Assembly (NCBI RefSeq): GCF_033597815.2
Contig: NZ_CP166245.1
Location: 1,178,001 to 1,242,000 of the forward strand
DNA length: 64,000 nucleotides
DNA from: Staphylococcus sp. KG4-3
GTDB taxonomy: Bacteria; Bacillota; Bacilli; Staphylococcales; Staphylococcaceae
Reading direction: 5' to 3'
The notes below the pieces were generated by a model, which saw only the letters and a list, made by a program, of their open reading frames with translations, made no database searches and was not told the DNA's origin. The translations under genes and the position numbers were made by a program. Shown here one piece after another: positions 50,183 through 62,762 of the stretch (position 1 is its first letter; each line of letters begins with the position of its first letter).

Positions 50183-51088
50183 ATGAGCGTATTTATTGAT
50201 AAGAATACAAAAGTAATTGTACAAGGTATCACAGGGTCAACTGCCCTTTTCCATACAAAACAAATGCTTGAATATGGTACACAAATTGTTGCTGGGGTTA
50301 CTCCAGGTAAAGGCGGACAAGTTGTTGAAGGCGTTCCAGTATTCAATACAGTTGAAGAAGCACAAGAAGAAACAGGTGCTACAGTTTCAGTAATCTATGT
50401 ACCTGCACCATTTGCTGCAGATGCAATTTTAGAATGTATTGAAGCTGAATTAGATTTAGCAATCTGTATTACAGAACACATCCCAGTAGTTGATATGGTT
50501 AAAGTTAAACGTTACTCAGAAGGTAAGAAGACACGTGTTGTTGGGCCAAACTGTCCAGGCGTAATCACTGCTGATGAATGTAAAATCGGAATTATGCCAG
50601 GTTATATCCATAAAAAAGGCCATGTAGGCGTAGTTTCACGTTCTGGTACATTAACTTATGAAGCGGTGCATCAATTAACTGAAGAAGGTATTGGTCAAAC
50701 AACTGCTGTAGGTATTGGCGGGGACCCTGTTAACGGCACAAACTTTATTGATGTATTAAAAGCATTTAATGAAGATGAAGAAACTAAGGCAGTGGTTATG
50801 ATTGGTGAAATCGGTGGTACTGCAGAGGAAGAAGCTGCAGAGTGGATTAAAGCTAATATGACTAAACCTGTTGTAGGTTTCGTTGGTGGACAAACAGCTC
50901 CTCCTGGTAAGCGTATGGGCCATGCTGGCGCTATTATCTCGGGCGGTAAAGGTACTGCAGATGAGAAAATTAAAACGCTTAATAGCTGTGGTGTGAAAAC
51001 TGCAGATACACCTTCTGAAATTGGTACTACATTGATAGATGCTGCAAAAGAAGCAGGTATATACGAACAATTATTAACTGTTAAGTAA
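50183..51088 (+). CDS. sucD: Succinyl-CoA ligase, alpha subunit
   Basis: 301 residues. CoA-binding N-terminal fold ([17 protein letters not shown]), VGPNCPG, and the phosphorylated His at H247 (RMGHAGAI). Forms the catalytic complex with SucC. Confidence 0.97.
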   Translation: MSVFIDKNTKVIVQGITGSTALFHTKQMLEYGTQIVAGVTPGKGGQVVEGVPVFNTVEEAQEETGATVSVIYVPAPFAADAILECIEAELDLAICITEHIPVVDMVKVKRYSEGKKTRVVGPNCPGVITADECKIGIMPGYIHKKGHVGVVSRSGTLTYEAVHQLTEEGIGQTTAVGIGGDPVNGTNFIDVLKAFNEDEETKAVVMIGEIGGTAEEEAAEWIKANMTKPVVGFVGGQTAPPGKRMGHAGAIISGGKGTADEKIKTLNSCGVKTADTPSEIGTTLIDAAKEAGIYEQLLTVK

Positions 51089-51106
51089 TTATTTGTTTTA
51101 TAATGC

Positions 51107-51145
51107 GCACAAATTCCGATAATATGTTGGAGTTTGTGCTTTTTT
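51107..51145 (+). terminator. Terminator after sucD
   Basis: GCACAAATTCC pairs (one wobble) with GGAGTTTGTGC, followed by TTTTTT. Confidence 0.92.
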
Positions 51146-51337
51146 AGGTTGTTTTTCTACCATATTAATAGTGAATATTATAAGAAAATAGTATTCATCA
51201 ATACTTTCAGACTAACACGTTTATATAGTGATAATTACTCTTTAAAGTTATATTAAATTTCATGAAAAATGATTTTATAATGTAAAGTAAATTCAATAGA
51301 AACTCCTCTATAATGTATATATAAAGGAGCGCGATAC

Positions 51338-52208
51338 ATGAAAGGACAACTTTATTTAAAACTAAGATTTGCAGGATTAACTACACGTCATTTGTACCAA
51401 CTATTTGAATTTTCACCTTCATTTATATATGAGCACGAATTAGAACAAAATCACACCCTTAAAAGGTTTTTAACAGAGTCAGCAATAACTCGTAAACACA
51501 TCATTTATGACAATTTTTTAAATTTAGAGTATGAGCATATTTTCAAACTGCTAAAGCAATGGCATATTAGTTATGTGGCTATTGATTCCAATACTTATCC
51601 TAAATTATTACGTGAAATACACGATCCACCATTTATCCTTTTCTATAAAGGTAATCCTACATTAATGCAATCTACGCGAACACTTGCTATTATCGGTTCG
51701 AGGCAAGCTACTAATTATACTCGAAGAACACTAGAAACATTTTTTCCTAATTTTAAAAATGAGAATTTAATTATCATATCTGGTTTGGCTAAAGGGGCAG
51801 ATAGAATAGCTCATGAGCAAACACTGAAACATAATATGGGGGCGATTGCTGTATTAGGATTTGGTCATAAGCATCATTATCCTAAAGAAACTTATGCTAT
51901 TCGAAAACAAATTGAGGCTAAAGGTATAGTGATTAGTGAGTATTTACCAACTGATGGACCTCGAAAGCATTATTTTCCTGAACGAAATAGAATTATTAGC
52001 GGCATTTCTAAGGGAGTTTTTATCACAGAATCCACTTGTGAGTAGTGGGACAAATATAACGATGGATTGTGCATTGGAACAAAATAGGGAAATATATGTA
52101 TTACCGGGATCTATATACAATCCTATGGTTCAAGGAAATTTAGTTAGTGCACAAGAAGGAGCTAAGATTGTTGTGAAGGCTTGTGATATTTTAGAAGATT
52201 ACAGTTAG
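51338..52208 (+). pseudogene. dprA: DNA-processing protein DprA, disrupted by one extra base
   Basis: The first frame (51338-52045) covers the SAM-like N-terminal region and most of the Rossmann domain (AIIGSRQATNYTRR, ISGLAKGADRIAHEQTL, PERNRIISGISKGVFITES) and then stops. The second frame continues with SSGTNITMDCALEQNREIYV ... LEDYS to 52208, the normal DprA ending. Removing one C of the CC at 52032-52033 joins them as TESLVSSGTNI, giving ~289 residues, the usual length. DprA loads RecA on incoming single-stranded DNA in transformation. Either a true inactivating mutation or a sequencing error. Confidence 0.9.
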
Positions 52209-52412
52209 TCATTATAAAATAATGGTATATAATACTTAAATTGTTAAAAATTTAGTCTTGTAGAAAACATATGTAAAAGCAATGACTATTATAAAATTTT
52301 GCCACAATAATACGCTAATTTAATACACACTAAAATTAAAAACATTGACAAAAACAAAATACACCGTTTATCATTTATCTTTGTAATTAGAAAATGCAAG
52401 GGGGTAACTACT

Positions 52413-54479
52413 TTGGCAGAAAATTTAGTCATAGTTGAATCGCCTGCAAAAGCTAAAACTATTGAAAAATATTTAGGGAAAAAATACAAAGTTATCGCAT
52501 CAATGGGGCATGTTCGAGATTTGCCTCGTAGTCAAATGGGCGTAGATGCAGAAAATGATTATGAACCCAAATATATAACAATACGCGGCAAAGGTCCTGT
52601 AGTTAAAGAATTAAAGAAACATGCTAAGAAAGCCAAAAAAGTTTTCCTAGCGAGTGACCCGGACCGTGAAGGTGAAGCTATTGCTTGGCATTTAGCAAAT
52701 ATATTAAATTTAGAAGATTCAAAAGAAAATAGAGTAGTGTTTAATGAAATAACAAAAGATGCTGTGAAAGATAGCTTTAAACATCCAAGAGGTATTGAGA
52801 TGGAACTTGTTGACGCACAACAAGCACGTCGTATATTAGATCGTTTAGTAGGTTATAATATTTCACCAGTACTTTGGAAAAAAGTGAAAAAAGGGCTGTC
52901 AGCCGGTCGCGTACAATCAGTGGCACTAAGACTTGTTATTGATCGAGAAAATGAAATAAGAAACTTTAAACCAGAAGAATATTGGAAAATTGAAGGCGAA
53001 TTTAGATATAAAAAATCTAAATTTACAGCTAAATTTTTACATTTAAAAAACAAACCGTATAAATTAACAAACAAAGATGACGTTGAAAAAGTGACAACAC
53101 AGTTGGACGGAGATCAATTCGAAGTAACGAAAGTAACTAAGAAAGAAAAAACACGTTACCCTGCAAATCCTTTTACAACTTCAACGTTACAACAAGAAGC
53201 TGCACGTAAATTAAACTTTAAAGCACGTAAAACAATGATGCTAGCTCAACAACTATATGAAGGTATTGACTTGAAAAGACAAGGCACGGTTGGTTTAATT
53301 ACCTATATGCGTACTGATTCAACGAGAATATCCGATCAAGCCAAAGCAGAAGCTAAAAACTATATTGAAGAGACTTATGGTCAAAATTATACATCAAGTC
53401 GCAAAGCAAAAGGTCAAGGGGCTCAGGATGCTCACGAAGCGATTAGACCTTCAAGTACTTTACGTACACCAAATGAAATGAAACAATTTTTAACTAGAGA
53501 TCAACATAGATTATATAAACTAATTTGGGAGCGTTTTGTAGCAAGTCAAATGGCACCAGCAATCTTAGATACAGTTGCCATGGATATAACGCAAAATGAT
53601 ATAAAATTCCGTGCAAATGGTCAAACAATCAAATTCAAAGGTTTTATGACATTATACGTTGAAGCAAAAGATGATAACGATGATGGTAAAGATAATAAAT
53701 TACCGAATATTGAAGAGGGTGAAATGGTTACAGCCACAGATATTGAACCATCACAACATTTCACTCAGCCGCCACCACGTTATACTGAAGCTCGCCTAGT
53801 TAAAACAATGGAAGAGTTGAAGATTGGGAGACCTTCTACGTATGCACCAACTATTGATACAATACAAAAAAGAAATTATGTAAAAAATGAAAGTAAACGA
53901 TTTGTACCAACAGAATTAGGCGAAATCGTACACGAGCAAGTAAAAGATTACTTCCCCGAAATCATAGATGTTGATTTCACTGTAAATATGGAAACGTTAC
54001 TAGATAAAGTGGCAGATGGTGAAATTCCATGGAAAAAGGTGATAAGAGACTTTTACAGTAGTTTCAGTCAAGATGTTGAGCGTGCTGAAGAAGAAATGGA
54101 AAAAATTGAAATTAAAGATGAACCGGCTGGTGAAGACTGTGAAGTATGTGGTTCACCAATGGTCATTAAAATGGGACGTTATGGTAAATTTATGGCATGC
54201 TCAAATTTCCCGGATTGTCGTAATACAAAAGCCATTGTTAAAACAATTGGGGTGACTTGTCCAAAATGTAAAGAAGGCGACGTCGTAGAGCGTAAGTCGA
54301 AGAAAAATCGTGTGTTCTATGGTTGTTCGAAATATCCAGAATGTGATTTTGTTACATGGGACAAACCAATAGGTCGAGACTGTCCGAAATGTGAACAATA
54401 TCTTGTTGAGAAAAAACAAGGACGTAAGAGTCAAGTTGTATGTTCTAATTGTGATTACAAAGAAGAAGAACAGAAATAA
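52413..54479 (+). CDS. topA: DNA topoisomerase I
   Basis: 688 residues from a TTG start (AAGGGGG about 10 bases upstream). Toprim domain with [15 protein letters not shown] (E9) and SDPDREGEA (DPDRE 82-86); catalytic Y298 in [12 protein letters not shown]; three C-terminal zinc-ribbon repeats each opening with CxxC (EVCG, CPKC, CPKC). It relaxes negative supercoils. Its normal partner context dprA-topA-trmFO-xerC is kept. Confidence 0.97.
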   Translation: MAENLVIVESPAKAKTIEKYLGKKYKVIASMGHVRDLPRSQMGVDAENDYEPKYITIRGKGPVVKELKKHAKKAKKVFLASDPDREGEAIAWHLANILNLEDSKENRVVFNEITKDAVKDSFKHPRGIEMELVDAQQARRILDRLVGYNISPVLWKKVKKGLSAGRVQSVALRLVIDRENEIRNFKPEEYWKIEGEFRYKKSKFTAKFLHLKNKPYKLTNKDDVEKVTTQLDGDQFEVTKVTKKEKTRYPANPFTTSTLQQEAARKLNFKARKTMMLAQQLYEGIDLKRQGTVGLITYMRTDSTRISDQAKAEAKNYIEETYGQNYTSSRKAKGQGAQDAHEAIRPSSTLRTPNEMKQFLTRDQHRLYKLIWERFVASQMAPAILDTVAMDITQNDIKFRANGQTIKFKGFMTLYVEAKDDNDDGKDNKLPNIEEGEMVTATDIEPSQHFTQPPPRYTEARLVKTMEELKIGRPSTYAPTIDTIQKRNYVKNESKRFVPTELGEIVHEQVKDYFPEIIDVDFTVNMETLLDKVADGEIPWKKVIRDFYSSFSQDVERAEEEMEKIEIKDEPAGEDCEVCGSPMVIKMGRYGKFMACSNFPDCRNTKAIVKTIGVTCPKCKEGDVVERKSKKNRVFYGCSKYPECDFVTWDKPIGRDCPKCEQYLVEKKQGRKSQVVCSNCDYKEEEQK

Positions 54480-54621
54480 ATAATGAAATATCGCTTGTTG
54501 TTTTAAATAATTATATATGAATGATAGTAGCAGCTTACGACATATATTTATAATTTAGATGATATATTTATAAATATGATAGAATGTCTAAGTTGCTATT
54601 TTATAAGTAGGAGGTAAATAA

Positions 54622-55929
54622 ATGACTCAAGTAGTAAACGTCGTAGGTGCTGGACTTGCCGGTTCAGAAGCTGCATATCAATTGGCTCAACGAGGTATAA
54701 AAGTCAATCTTATTGAGATGAGGCCGGTTAAGCAAACACCTGCACATCACACCGATAAGTTTGCTGAATTAGTGTGTTCTAACTCATTAAGAGGTAATGC
54801 GTTAACTAATGCAGTAGGTGTACTTAAAGAAGAAATGAGACGTTTGGATTCATTGATTATTCGTGCTGCAGATAAAGCAAGGGTACCAGCAGGAGGTGCT
54901 TTAGCGGTCGATCGTCATGATTTTGCAGGTTATGTTACAGAAACATTAAAAGAACATCCAAATATAACAGTATTAAATGAAGAAATTAATAGCATACCAG
55001 AAGGGTATACTATTATTGCTACTGGACCTTTAACAACAGATAAATTGGCAAATGAAATTGTCGAAGCCACTGGTAAGGATCAATTATATTTTTATGATGC
55101 AGCAGCGCCTATCGTTGAAAAGGATAGTATAGATTTAGACAAAGCATACCTAAAATCACGTTATGACAAAGGTGAAGCAGCCTATTTAAATTGCCCTATG
55201 ACTGAAGAAGAGTTTAATACATTTTATGATGCTTTAATGGAAGCAGAAGTTGCTCCAGTCAATGAATTTGAAAAAGAAAAATACTTTGAAGGTTGTATGC
55301 CTTTTGAAGTTATGGCTGAGCGCGGCCGAAAAACTTTACTGTTCGGTCCAATGAAACCAGTAGGACTCGAAGATCCAAAGACTGGGAAAAGACCATATGC
55401 TGTTGTTCAATTGCGTCAAGATGATGCGGCAGGCACTCTATATAATATTGTTGGATTCCAAACACATTTAAAATGGGGTGCACAAAAAGACGTTATTCGC
55501 CTTATACCAGGCTTAGAGAACGTTGAAATTGTAAGATATGGCGTCATGCATCGTAATACCTTTATCAATTCTCCTGATGTTTTAACGGAAACGTATGAAT
55601 TGAAAGGGAGAGAAGAACTATATTTTGCAGGTCAAATGACAGGCGTAGAAGGTTATGTAGAAAGTGCAGCGAGTGGACTCGTAGCTGGTATAAATGTTGC
55701 ACATAAAATTCAAAACAAAGGTGAGGTTATTTTCCCTAGAGAAACAATGATTGGAAGTATGGCATATTATATTTCACATGCTAAAAATGAAAAGAACTTC
55801 CAACCGATGAATGCCAACTTTGGGCTTTTACCTACTTTGGAAAATAGAATTAAAGACAAAAAGTTACGTTATGAAACATTAGCAAATCGTGCATTGGACT
55901 ATTTAGATAACTATAAAAAAACGCTTTAA
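54622..55929 (+). CDS. trmFO: Folate/FAD-dependent tRNA m5U54 methyltransferase TrmFO
   Basis: 435 residues. FAD-binding Rossmann motif [16 protein letters not shown] at the N terminus, [13 protein letters not shown], and the C-terminal [18 protein letters not shown]. Uses methylene-THF and FADH2 to methylate U54. GGAGGT lies just upstream. Confidence 0.97.
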   Translation: MTQVVNVVGAGLAGSEAAYQLAQRGIKVNLIEMRPVKQTPAHHTDKFAELVCSNSLRGNALTNAVGVLKEEMRRLDSLIIRAADKARVPAGGALAVDRHDFAGYVTETLKEHPNITVLNEEINSIPEGYTIIATGPLTTDKLANEIVEATGKDQLYFYDAAAPIVEKDSIDLDKAYLKSRYDKGEAAYLNCPMTEEEFNTFYDALMEAEVAPVNEFEKEKYFEGCMPFEVMAERGRKTLLFGPMKPVGLEDPKTGKRPYAVVQLRQDDAAGTLYNIVGFQTHLKWGAQKDVIRLIPGLENVEIVRYGVMHRNTFINSPDVLTETYELKGREELYFAGQMTGVEGYVESAASGLVAGINVAHKIQNKGEVIFPRETMIGSMAYYISHAKNEKNFQPMNANFGLLPTLENRIKDKKLRYETLANRALDYLDNYKKTL

Positions 55930-56047
55930 AAACATCGCATTTAACAAACAAATTCGAAAATTTTGAAAGTTTTACTCAATTTAATAGTTTTTTTTCGCAG
56001 ACTCCTCTTTCAATATGCTACAATTCATATTGATGGAGGGGTTTTTA

Positions 56048-56938
56048 ATGGAAAAAATCCAACAAGCATATTTATATATGTTGAAAGTGGAGAAACATTT
56101 TTCAGAACATACATTGAAATCATATCACGATGATTTAGAGCAGTTTAATGATTTCTTATCACAAGAACATCTTGTATTAGCTACATTCGAGTACAAAGAT
56201 GCTAGAAATTATTTAAGTTACTTATACTCAAAAAACTTGAAAAGAACATCAGTTTCTCGTAAAATTTCTACGCTGAGAAGTTTTTACGAATATTGGATGA
56301 CGCAAGATGAACAAGTAGTTAATCCATTCATACAATTAGTACATCCTAAGAAAGAACAATATTTACCTCACTTTTTTTATGAAGAAGAAATGAAAGCCTT
56401 ATTTGATACTGTTGAAAGTGATGCTAAAAAAGGTTTGAGAGACAGAGTTATTTTAGAATTACTTTATGCAACTGGAATTAGGGTTTCTGAATTGGTTAAT
56501 ATAAAAGAACAAGATGTAGATATGTATGCACCAGGAGTAAAAGTATTGGGTAAGGGTGGTAAGGAACGTTTTATACCCTTTGGTGAATTTTGCAAGCAAA
56601 GCATTGAACGTTACTTAACACAATTTAAACCTAAAACAATTAGTGATCATGCGTATTTATTAGTCAACATGAAGGGAGAACCTATTACAGAACGTGGTGT
56701 ACGTTATGTATTAAATGATGTTGTAAAACGTACTGCAGGCGTGACTGAAATCCATCCTCATAAATTAAGGCATACGTTTGCAACACATATGTTAAATCAA
56801 GGCGCTGATTTACGAACAGTACAATCACTATTGGGTCATGTTAATTTGTCTACAACAGGCCGATATACACATGTAACAAATGAGCAATTAAGGAAAGTTT
56901 ATTTAAATGCACATCCACGTGCAAAAAAGGAGAATTAG
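56048..56938 (+). CDS. xerC: Tyrosine recombinase XerC
   Basis: 296 residues from ATG 56048 (GGAGGGG at 56035-56041); an upstream in-frame ATG at 56015 precedes the ribosome site and is rejected. N-terminal SAM-like core-binding domain, then the complete catalytic set: R145 (TGIRVSEL), K169 or K172 ([10 protein letters not shown]), H238 and R241 ([10 protein letters not shown]), H264 (LLGHVN), Y273 (GRYTHV). Resolves chromosome dimers at dif with XerD. Unlike the remnant near 3.5 kb, all catalytic residues are intact. Heads the xerC-hslV-hslU-codY run. Confidence 0.96.
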   Translation: MEKIQQAYLYMLKVEKHFSEHTLKSYHDDLEQFNDFLSQEHLVLATFEYKDARNYLSYLYSKNLKRTSVSRKISTLRSFYEYWMTQDEQVVNPFIQLVHPKKEQYLPHFFYEEEMKALFDTVESDAKKGLRDRVILELLYATGIRVSELVNIKEQDVDMYAPGVKVLGKGGKERFIPFGEFCKQSIERYLTQFKPKTISDHAYLLVNMKGEPITERGVRYVLNDVVKRTAGVTEIHPHKLRHTFATHMLNQGADLRTVQSLLGHVNLSTTGRYTHVTNEQLRKVYLNAHPRAKKEN

Positions 56939-56941
56939 TTT

Positions 56942-57484
56942 ATGAGTACATCTATCCATGCAACAACTATATTTGCAGTACAACACAATGGTCATTCGGC
57001 AATGGCTGGTGATGGTCAAGTTACTCTTGGAGAGCAAGTCATTATGAAACAAACAGCTAGAAAAGTAAGGCGTTTATATAATGATAAAGTTTTGGCGGGT
57101 TTTGCTGGAAGTGTAGCTGATGCATTTACCTTATTTGAAAAGTTTGAAACAAAACTACAACAATTTAGCGGTAATCTAGAAAGAGCTGCGGTAGAATTGG
57201 CGCAAGAATGGCGTGGAGATAAACAACTTAGACAGTTAGAAGCTATGCTTATAGTTATGGATGAAATTTCAATTCTTGTGGTTAGTGGTACTGGTGAAGT
57301 TATTGCTCCAGATGATAATTTAATCGCTATAGGCTCTGGCGGTAACTACGCATTAAGTGCAGGTAGAGCTCTAAAAAGTAACGCAACACACTTAACAGCG
57401 AGTGAAATGGCATATGAAAGCTTAAAAGTTGCTTCTGATATTTGTGTATTTACAAATGATCAAATCATCGTAGAAGAATTATAA
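56942..57484 (+). CDS. hslV: ATP-dependent protease peptidase subunit HslV (ClpQ)
   Basis: 180 residues, N-terminal-nucleophile proteasome-like fold. [12 protein letters not shown] and [11 protein letters not shown] align with the E. coli start MTTI..GDGQATLG, so the catalytic Thr should be T8, needing removal of a seven-residue leader. Also [19 protein letters not shown] and [15 protein letters not shown]. Works in a double ring with HslU, encoded next. Confidence 0.96.
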   Translation: MSTSIHATTIFAVQHNGHSAMAGDGQVTLGEQVIMKQTARKVRRLYNDKVLAGFAGSVADAFTLFEKFETKLQQFSGNLERAAVELAQEWRGDKQLRQLEAMLIVMDEISILVVSGTGEVIAPDDNLIAIGSGGNYALSAGRALKSNATHLTASEMAYESLKVASDICVFTNDQIIVEEL

Positions 57485-57626
57485 ATAATAAAAATAGAAA
57501 TTTGATTGGTTGCAATGTAAAAATGTTTATCATTAAGATATAGTTGGAATAGTAAAAATTTTCCATAAATAACTATTAATATGTTACAGAGATAAAAAAA
57601 TGATTATAACGGAGGTAACTTGTCTA

Positions 57627-59036
57627 ATGGAGACGAATGGTATTAAATTAACACCTAAAGATATTGTTACAAAACTTAATGAATATATAGTCGGTCAAGA
57701 TGATGCGAAACGTAAAGTTGCGATTGCTTTAAGAAATCGATATAGAAGAAGCCTTTTGACTGAAGAAGAAAAACAAGAAGTCGCTCCGAAAAATATATTG
57801 ATGATTGGACCAACAGGTGTTGGTAAAACAGAAATCGCTAGACGCATGGCAAAAGTAGTAGGTGCGCCATTCATCAAAGTAGAAGCTACGAAGTTTACGG
57901 AAGTTGGTTATGTAGGTCGAGATGTAGAAAGTATGGTACGTGACCTCGTTGATATCGCGGTAAGGTTAGTAAAAGAACAGAAAAAAATATTAGTACATGA
58001 TGAGGCACAAAATAAAGCTAATGAGAAGTTAGTTAAATTATTAGTGCCGAGCATGAAGAAAAAGGCCACGGCAAACAATAGTAATAATCCATTAGAGTCA
58101 CTTTTTGGAGGTTCGATGCCTAATTTTGGTCAAAATAATGACGAAGAGGAAGAAACACCTACTGAAGAAGTTAAAACAAAGCGTTCAGAAATTAAACAGC
58201 AACTATTAGAAGGTAAGTTAGAAGAAGAAAAAGTAAGGTTGAAGGTAGAGCAAGATCCTGCTGCAATGGGAATGTTAGGGACGAATCAAAATCAACAGAT
58301 GCAAGATATGATGAACCAATTAATGCCGAAGAAAAAAGTTGAACGAGAAGTACCTGTTAAAACAGCTCGCAAGATATTGACGGATGAATTTGCCGATGAA
58401 TTAATTGATCAAGAGACAGCAAATCAAGAAGCGATTGAATTAGCGGAACAAATGGGAATTATTTTTATCGATGAAATAGATAAAGTAGCTACAAATAATC
58501 AAAGTTCAGGTCAAGATGTTTCGCGCCAAGGCGTCCAAAGAGACATTTTACCAATTCTTGAAGGTAGCATGGTTCAAACGAAGTATGGTACTGTTAATAC
58601 TGAACATATGCTATTTATTGGTGCAGGAGCATTCCACGTGTCTAAACCAAGTGATTTAATTCCAGAGTTACAAGGTCGTTTTCCAATTCGTGTTGAATTA
58701 GAAAGTCTATCCGTGGGAGATTTCGTTAGAATATTGACTGAACCTAAACTATCACTTATAAAACAATATGAAGCGTTACTTCAAACAGAGCAAGTAACAG
58801 TTAATTTTACCGATGATGCAATCAAACGCCTAGCAGAGATAGCATTTCAGGTGAATCAAGATACTGATAACATCGGCGCACGTCGATTGCATACTATACT
58901 TGAAAAAATGTTGGAAGATTTATCTTTTGAAGCACCAAGTATGCCCAATGCGGTTGTAGACATTACACCACAATATGTAGACGATAAGTTGAAAACAATT
59001 TCAACAAATAAAGATTTAAGTGCATTTATTTTATAA
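57627..59036 (+). CDS. hslU: ATP-dependent protease ATPase subunit HslU (ClpY)
   Basis: 469 residues from ATG 57627 (GGAGG at 57611-57615); an earlier in-frame ATG at 57600 precedes the ribosome site. Walker A GPTGVGKT (61-68), [15 protein letters not shown], the inserted I domain (about 110-240, acidic/basic low complexity), Walker [12 protein letters not shown], and a C terminus ending LSAFIL that docks into HslV. The 142-base gap after hslV is AT-rich. Confidence 0.96.
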   Translation: METNGIKLTPKDIVTKLNEYIVGQDDAKRKVAIALRNRYRRSLLTEEEKQEVAPKNILMIGPTGVGKTEIARRMAKVVGAPFIKVEATKFTEVGYVGRDVESMVRDLVDIAVRLVKEQKKILVHDEAQNKANEKLVKLLVPSMKKKATANNSNNPLESLFGGSMPNFGQNNDEEEETPTEEVKTKRSEIKQQLLEGKLEEEKVRLKVEQDPAAMGMLGTNQNQQMQDMMNQLMPKKKVEREVPVKTARKILTDEFADELIDQETANQEAIELAEQMGIIFIDEIDKVATNNQSSGQDVSRQGVQRDILPILEGSMVQTKYGTVNTEHMLFIGAGAFHVSKPSDLIPELQGRFPIRVELESLSVGDFVRILTEPKLSLIKQYEALLQTEQVTVNFTDDAIKRLAEIAFQVNQDTDNIGARRLHTILEKMLEDLSFEAPSMPNAVVDITPQYVDDKLKTISTNKDLSAFIL

Positions 59037-59059
59037 TATAAATAAAAAGGAGAAGGAAT

Positions 59060-59833
59060 ATGAGCTTATTATCGAAAACTAGAGAATTAAATACGCTTTT
59101 ACAAAAACATAAAGGTATTGCTGTAGATTTTAAAGATGTAGCACAAACGATAAGTAGCGTAACAGTTACTAATGTATTTATAGTTTCAAGAAAAGGTAAA
59201 ATTTTAGGATCAAGTTTGAATGAACTTTTAAAAAATGAACGTATCATCCAAATGTTAGAAAGTAGACATATCCCTGTTGAATACACTGATCAGTTGATGG
59301 ACGTTAAGGAAACACAATCAAATATCGACATTGACAATGTATTAACAGTATTCCCACCAGAAAATAAAGACCTATTTGGTGATAGCAAGACAACAATTTT
59401 CCCAATCTTAGGCGGTGGTGAAAGATTAGGTACATTAGTACTTGGTCGTGTAACTGACGATTTCTCAGAAAACGACTTAGTTTTAGGAGAATATGCAGCG
59501 ACAGTTATTGGCATGGAAATTTTACGTGAAAAACATAACGAAGTAGAAAAAGAAGCTAGAGATAAAGCTGCGATTAGCATGGCGATCAATTCGTTGTCAT
59601 ATTCAGAAAGTGAAGCGATTGAACATATTTTTGAAGAATTAGGAGGCAAAGAAGGTCTCTTAATTGCATCTAAAGTAGCAGATCGAGTTGGAATTACACG
59701 TTCAGTAATTGTAAATGCGTTACGTAAGCTTGAAAGTGCTGGTGTAATTGAATCACGTTCACTTGGAATGAAAGGTACTTTCATCAAAGTTAAAAAAGAG
59801 AAATTCTTAGATGAATTAGATCGCATTAAATAA
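59060..59833 (+). CDS. codY: GTP/branched-chain-amino-acid sensing repressor CodY
   Basis: 257 residues. The N-terminal GAF domain that binds isoleucine/valine (1-155) is followed by a C-terminal winged HTH ([34 protein letters not shown]). Global repressor of amino-acid, virulence and stationary-phase genes. 23 bases after hslU with its own AAAAGGAG. Confidence 0.97.
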   Translation: MSLLSKTRELNTLLQKHKGIAVDFKDVAQTISSVTVTNVFIVSRKGKILGSSLNELLKNERIIQMLESRHIPVEYTDQLMDVKETQSNIDIDNVLTVFPPENKDLFGDSKTTIFPILGGGERLGTLVLGRVTDDFSENDLVLGEYAATVIGMEILREKHNEVEKEARDKAAISMAINSLSYSESEAIEHIFEELGGKEGLLIASKVADRVGITRSVIVNALRKLESAGVIESRSLGMKGTFIKVKKEKFLDELDRIK

Positions 59834-60130
59834 TTCATATGAACTATTAATTGTACAAATGTTATACAATTGTACACACTGAGAAAGGTAATATAGATAA
59901 CATACAATACTAATTAAGAGGCTGAAACAGATTGTGACGTTTGAGCCTCTTAAATGTTTAAAATAGTAGTTTGAAAGTATTGATTTATAGAAATGTATAT
60001 GTTATATTTATTGACGGCTATGAAGCCAATACACACATAAAAAGTGAAAGTATAAAGGGTGCGACATGTTTAATGTTGTGTTTATATGAGCTTTTTATGG
60101 AGGTAGAAAACCACTAGGAGGAATTTTATT
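59834..60130. promoter_or_regulatory. codY-rpsB spacer: hairpin and rpsB leader
   Basis: TTAAGAGGCT (59914-59923) pairs with AGCCTCTTAA (59944-59953), a likely codY 3' hairpin, though without a strong T run. The part from about 60040 holds GGGTGCGACATG...ATGTTGTG, able to fold, then two GGAGG motifs (60101-60105, 60117-60121) before the rpsB ATG. This may be an S2 autoregulatory leader; inference only. Confidence 0.45.
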
Positions 60131-60919
60131 ATGGCAGTAATTTCAATGAAACAATTGCTAGAAGCAGGTGTTCACTTCGGTCACCAAACACGCCGTTGGA
60201 ACCCAAAAATGAAAAGATACATTTTCACTGAAAGAAACGGTATTTACATTATCGATTTACAAAAAACAGTGAAAAAAGTAGAAGAAGCTTATAACTTCAT
60301 TAAACAAGTATCAGAAGATGGCGGAAAAGTTTTATTCGTTGGTACTAAGAAACAAGCACAAGATTCAGTTAAATCTGAAGCAGAACGTGCTGGTCAATTT
60401 TACGTAAACCAAAGATGGTTAGGCGGAATCTTAACTAACTATAAAACAATTTCTAAACGTATCAAACGTATCTCTGAAATTGAAAAAATGGAAGAAGATG
60501 GCTTATTCGAAGTATTACCTAAAAAAGAAGTTGTAGAACTTAAAAAAGAATATGACCGTTTAATTAAATTCTTAGGCGGAATTCGTGATATGAAATCTAT
60601 GCCTCAAGCATTATTTGTAGTTGACCCTCGTAAAGAGCGCAACGCAATCGCTGAAGCACGTAAATTACACATCCCAATCGTTGGTATTGTAGACACTAAC
60701 TGTGATCCAGATGAAATTGATTACGTTATCCCTGCAAACGATGATGCTATCCGTGCAGTTAAATTATTAACTGGTAAAATGGCAGATGCAATCTTAGAAG
60801 GTCAACAAGGTGTATCAAATGAAGAAGTAGCAGCTGAACAAAACATTGATTTAAACGAATCAACTGAAGCTACTGAAGCAGAAACAACTGAAGAAAACAC
60901 TTCTGTTGAATCAAACTAA
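60131..60919 (+). CDS. rpsB: 30S ribosomal protein S2
   Basis: 262 residues, beginning [20 protein letters not shown], with [20 protein letters not shown] and a C-terminal Glu/Thr-rich tail (about 232-262) that varies among staphylococci. AGGAGG 9 bases upstream. Confidence 0.97.
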   Translation: MAVISMKQLLEAGVHFGHQTRRWNPKMKRYIFTERNGIYIIDLQKTVKKVEEAYNFIKQVSEDGGKVLFVGTKKQAQDSVKSEAERAGQFYVNQRWLGGILTNYKTISKRIKRISEIEKMEEDGLFEVLPKKEVVELKKEYDRLIKFLGGIRDMKSMPQALFVVDPRKERNAIAEARKLHIPIVGIVDTNCDPDEIDYVIPANDDAIRAVKLLTGKMADAILEGQQGVSNEEVAAEQNIDLNESTEATEAETTEENTSVESN

Positions 60920-60934
60920 GAATAATGTAAAATG

Positions 60935-60968
60935 GGTGATAAGATATTTAAGCTTATCACCTTTTTTT
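60935..60968 (+). terminator. Attenuator-like terminator between rpsB and tsf
   Basis: GGTGATAAG pairs with CTTATCACC, followed by TTTTTTT. As rpsB and tsf are normally co-transcribed, this probably lowers rather than abolishes read-through. Confidence 0.85.
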
Positions 60969-61012
60969 AAAATAAATATAATAAAATTCATTAAATAATG
61001 GAGGAATATGAA

Positions 61013-61891
61013 ATGGCAATTTCAGCTAAACTTGTAAAAGAATTACGTGAAAAAACTGGCGCTGGCATGATGGATTGTAAAAAAGCGTTAACAGAAACTG
61101 ATGGTGACATCGATAAAGCAGTAGACTTCCTACGTGAAAAAGGTATTGCTAAAGCTGCTAAAAAATCTGACCGTATTGCGGCAGAAGGTTTAGTACACGT
61201 TGAAGCAAGAGGAAACGAAGCAGCAATTGTAGAAATTAATTCAGAAACTGACTTCGTAGCTCGTAACGAAGGATTCCAACAATTAGTGAAAGAAATTGCT
61301 ATCCAAGTATTGGATACAAAAGCTGAATCAGTAGAAGCTTTATTAGAAACTGAATTATCAGATGGTAAATCAGTTGACCAACGTGTTAAAGAAGCTATCT
61401 CTACAATCGGTGAAAAATTAAGTATCCGTCGTTTTGCTATCAGAACTAAAACTGATAACGATTCATTTGGTGCTTACTTACACATGGGCGGACGCATTGG
61501 TGTATTAACAGTAGTTGAAGGTTCAACTGATGAAGAAGCTGCTAAAGATGTAGCTATGCACATTGCTGCAATCAACCCTAAATATGTTTCATCAGAACAA
61601 GTAAGTGAAGATGAAATTGATCACGAAAGAGAAGTACTAAAACAACAAGCTTTAAATGAAGGTAAACCAGAGAAAATTGTTGAAAAAATGGTAGAAGGTC
61701 GCTTACGTAAATATTTACAAGAAATTTGTGCAGTGGACCAAAACTTTGTAAAAGATCCTGATCAAACAGTTGAAGCTTTCTTAAAATCTAAAGGTGGTAA
61801 ACTTGTTGACTTCGTACGTTATGAAGTAGGCGAAGGTATGGAAAAACGTGAAGAAAACTTTGCTGACGAAGTTAAAGGACAAATGAAATAA
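61013..61891 (+). CDS. tsf: Elongation factor Ts
   Basis: 292 residues from ATG 61013 (GGAGGA at 61000-61005); an ATG at 60998 precedes the ribosome site. UBA-like N terminus [26 protein letters not shown] core motif. Nucleotide exchange factor for EF-Tu. Confidence 0.97.
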   Translation: MAISAKLVKELREKTGAGMMDCKKALTETDGDIDKAVDFLREKGIAKAAKKSDRIAAEGLVHVEARGNEAAIVEINSETDFVARNEGFQQLVKEIAIQVLDTKAESVEALLETELSDGKSVDQRVKEAISTIGEKLSIRRFAIRTKTDNDSFGAYLHMGGRIGVLTVVEGSTDEEAAKDVAMHIAAINPKYVSSEQVSEDEIDHEREVLKQQALNEGKPEKIVEKMVEGRLRKYLQEICAVDQNFVKDPDQTVEAFLKSKGGKLVDFVRYEVGEGMEKREENFADEVKGQMK

Positions 61892-61911
61892 TTTTTCATA
61901 GTTAGAACAAG

Positions 61912-61983
61912 AAAGAAGACACCTTTTGTGCTCCGTATGAAAGATTCACTTTTGTATTGGAAGACCTATTGTGTCTTCTTTAC
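61912..61983 (+). terminator. Hairpin between tsf and pyrH
   Basis: AAAGAAGACAC (61912-61922) pairs with GTGTCTTCTTT (61971-61981) across a 48-base loop that can fold further. The T run is short, so terminator strength is uncertain. Confidence 0.6.
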
Positions 61984-62022
61984 TTGTATAATTACATATT
62001 TTACAATAGAGAGGATAAGACA

Positions 62023-62745
62023 ATGGCTCAAACTTCTAAATACGAACGTGTTGTATTAAAATTAAGTGGCGAAGCACTAGCAGGTGACGATGGGTTTGGA
62101 ATCAACCCAATTATTATTAAAAGTGTTGCAAAACAAGTAGCTGAAGTAGCAAAAATGGATTGTGAAATTGCTGTTATCGTTGGTGGAGGCAATATTTGGA
62201 GAGGTAAAACTGGTAGTGACTTAGGCATGGATCGTGGTACTGCTGACTACATGGGTATGTTAGCTACGGTTATGAATGCATTAGCTTTACAAGATAGCCT
62301 TGAACAATTAGAGTGTGATACACGCGTCTTAACTTCAATTGAAATGAAACAAGTTGCAGAACCATATATCCGTCGTCGCGCAATTAGACATTTAGAAAAG
62401 AAACGTGTTGTTATATTTGCGGCTGGTATAGGGAATCCTTACTTCTCTACTGATACTACAGCAGCATTACGTGCGGCTGAAGTTGAAGCTGATGTTATCT
62501 TAATGGGTAAAAACAATGTTGATGGTGTTTACTCTGCTGATCCAAAAGTAGACCAAAATGCGATTAAGTATGAACACTTAACACATATTCAAATGTTACA
62601 AGAAGGTTTACAAGTTATGGATTCAACGGCTTCATCATTCTGTATGGATAATAATATTCCATTGAATGTATTCTCGATAACAGAAGAAGGTAATATTAAA
62701 CGTGCTGTTATGGGTGAAAAAATAGGAACGTTAATTACAAAATAA
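62023..62745 (+). CDS. pyrH: Uridylate kinase
   Basis: 240 residues from ATG 62023 (AGAGAGGATAAG upstream); the longer frame from 61957 reads through the hairpin region and is rejected. Amino-acid-kinase fold: [38 protein letters not shown]. Phosphorylates UMP to UDP. Confidence 0.97.
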   Translation: MAQTSKYERVVLKLSGEALAGDDGFGINPIIIKSVAKQVAEVAKMDCEIAVIVGGGNIWRGKTGSDLGMDRGTADYMGMLATVMNALALQDSLEQLECDTRVLTSIEMKQVAEPYIRRRAIRHLEKKRVVIFAAGIGNPYFSTDTTAALRAAEVEADVILMGKNNVDGVYSADPKVDQNAIKYEHLTHIQMLQEGLQVMDSTASSFCMDNNIPLNVFSITEEGNIKRAVMGEKIGTLITK

Positions 62746-62762
62746 TTTAGAGGTGTATGACT

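Noticed and set aside
55930..56000. CodY box near TTCGAAAATTTTGAA upstream of xerC
   Set aside because: Too many mismatches to the AATTTTCWGAAAATT consensus, and AT-rich chance matches are expected.
56048..56938. XerC as a phage integrase
   Set aside because: Length, sequence and the xerC-hslV-hslU-codY context identify the housekeeping dif recombinase.
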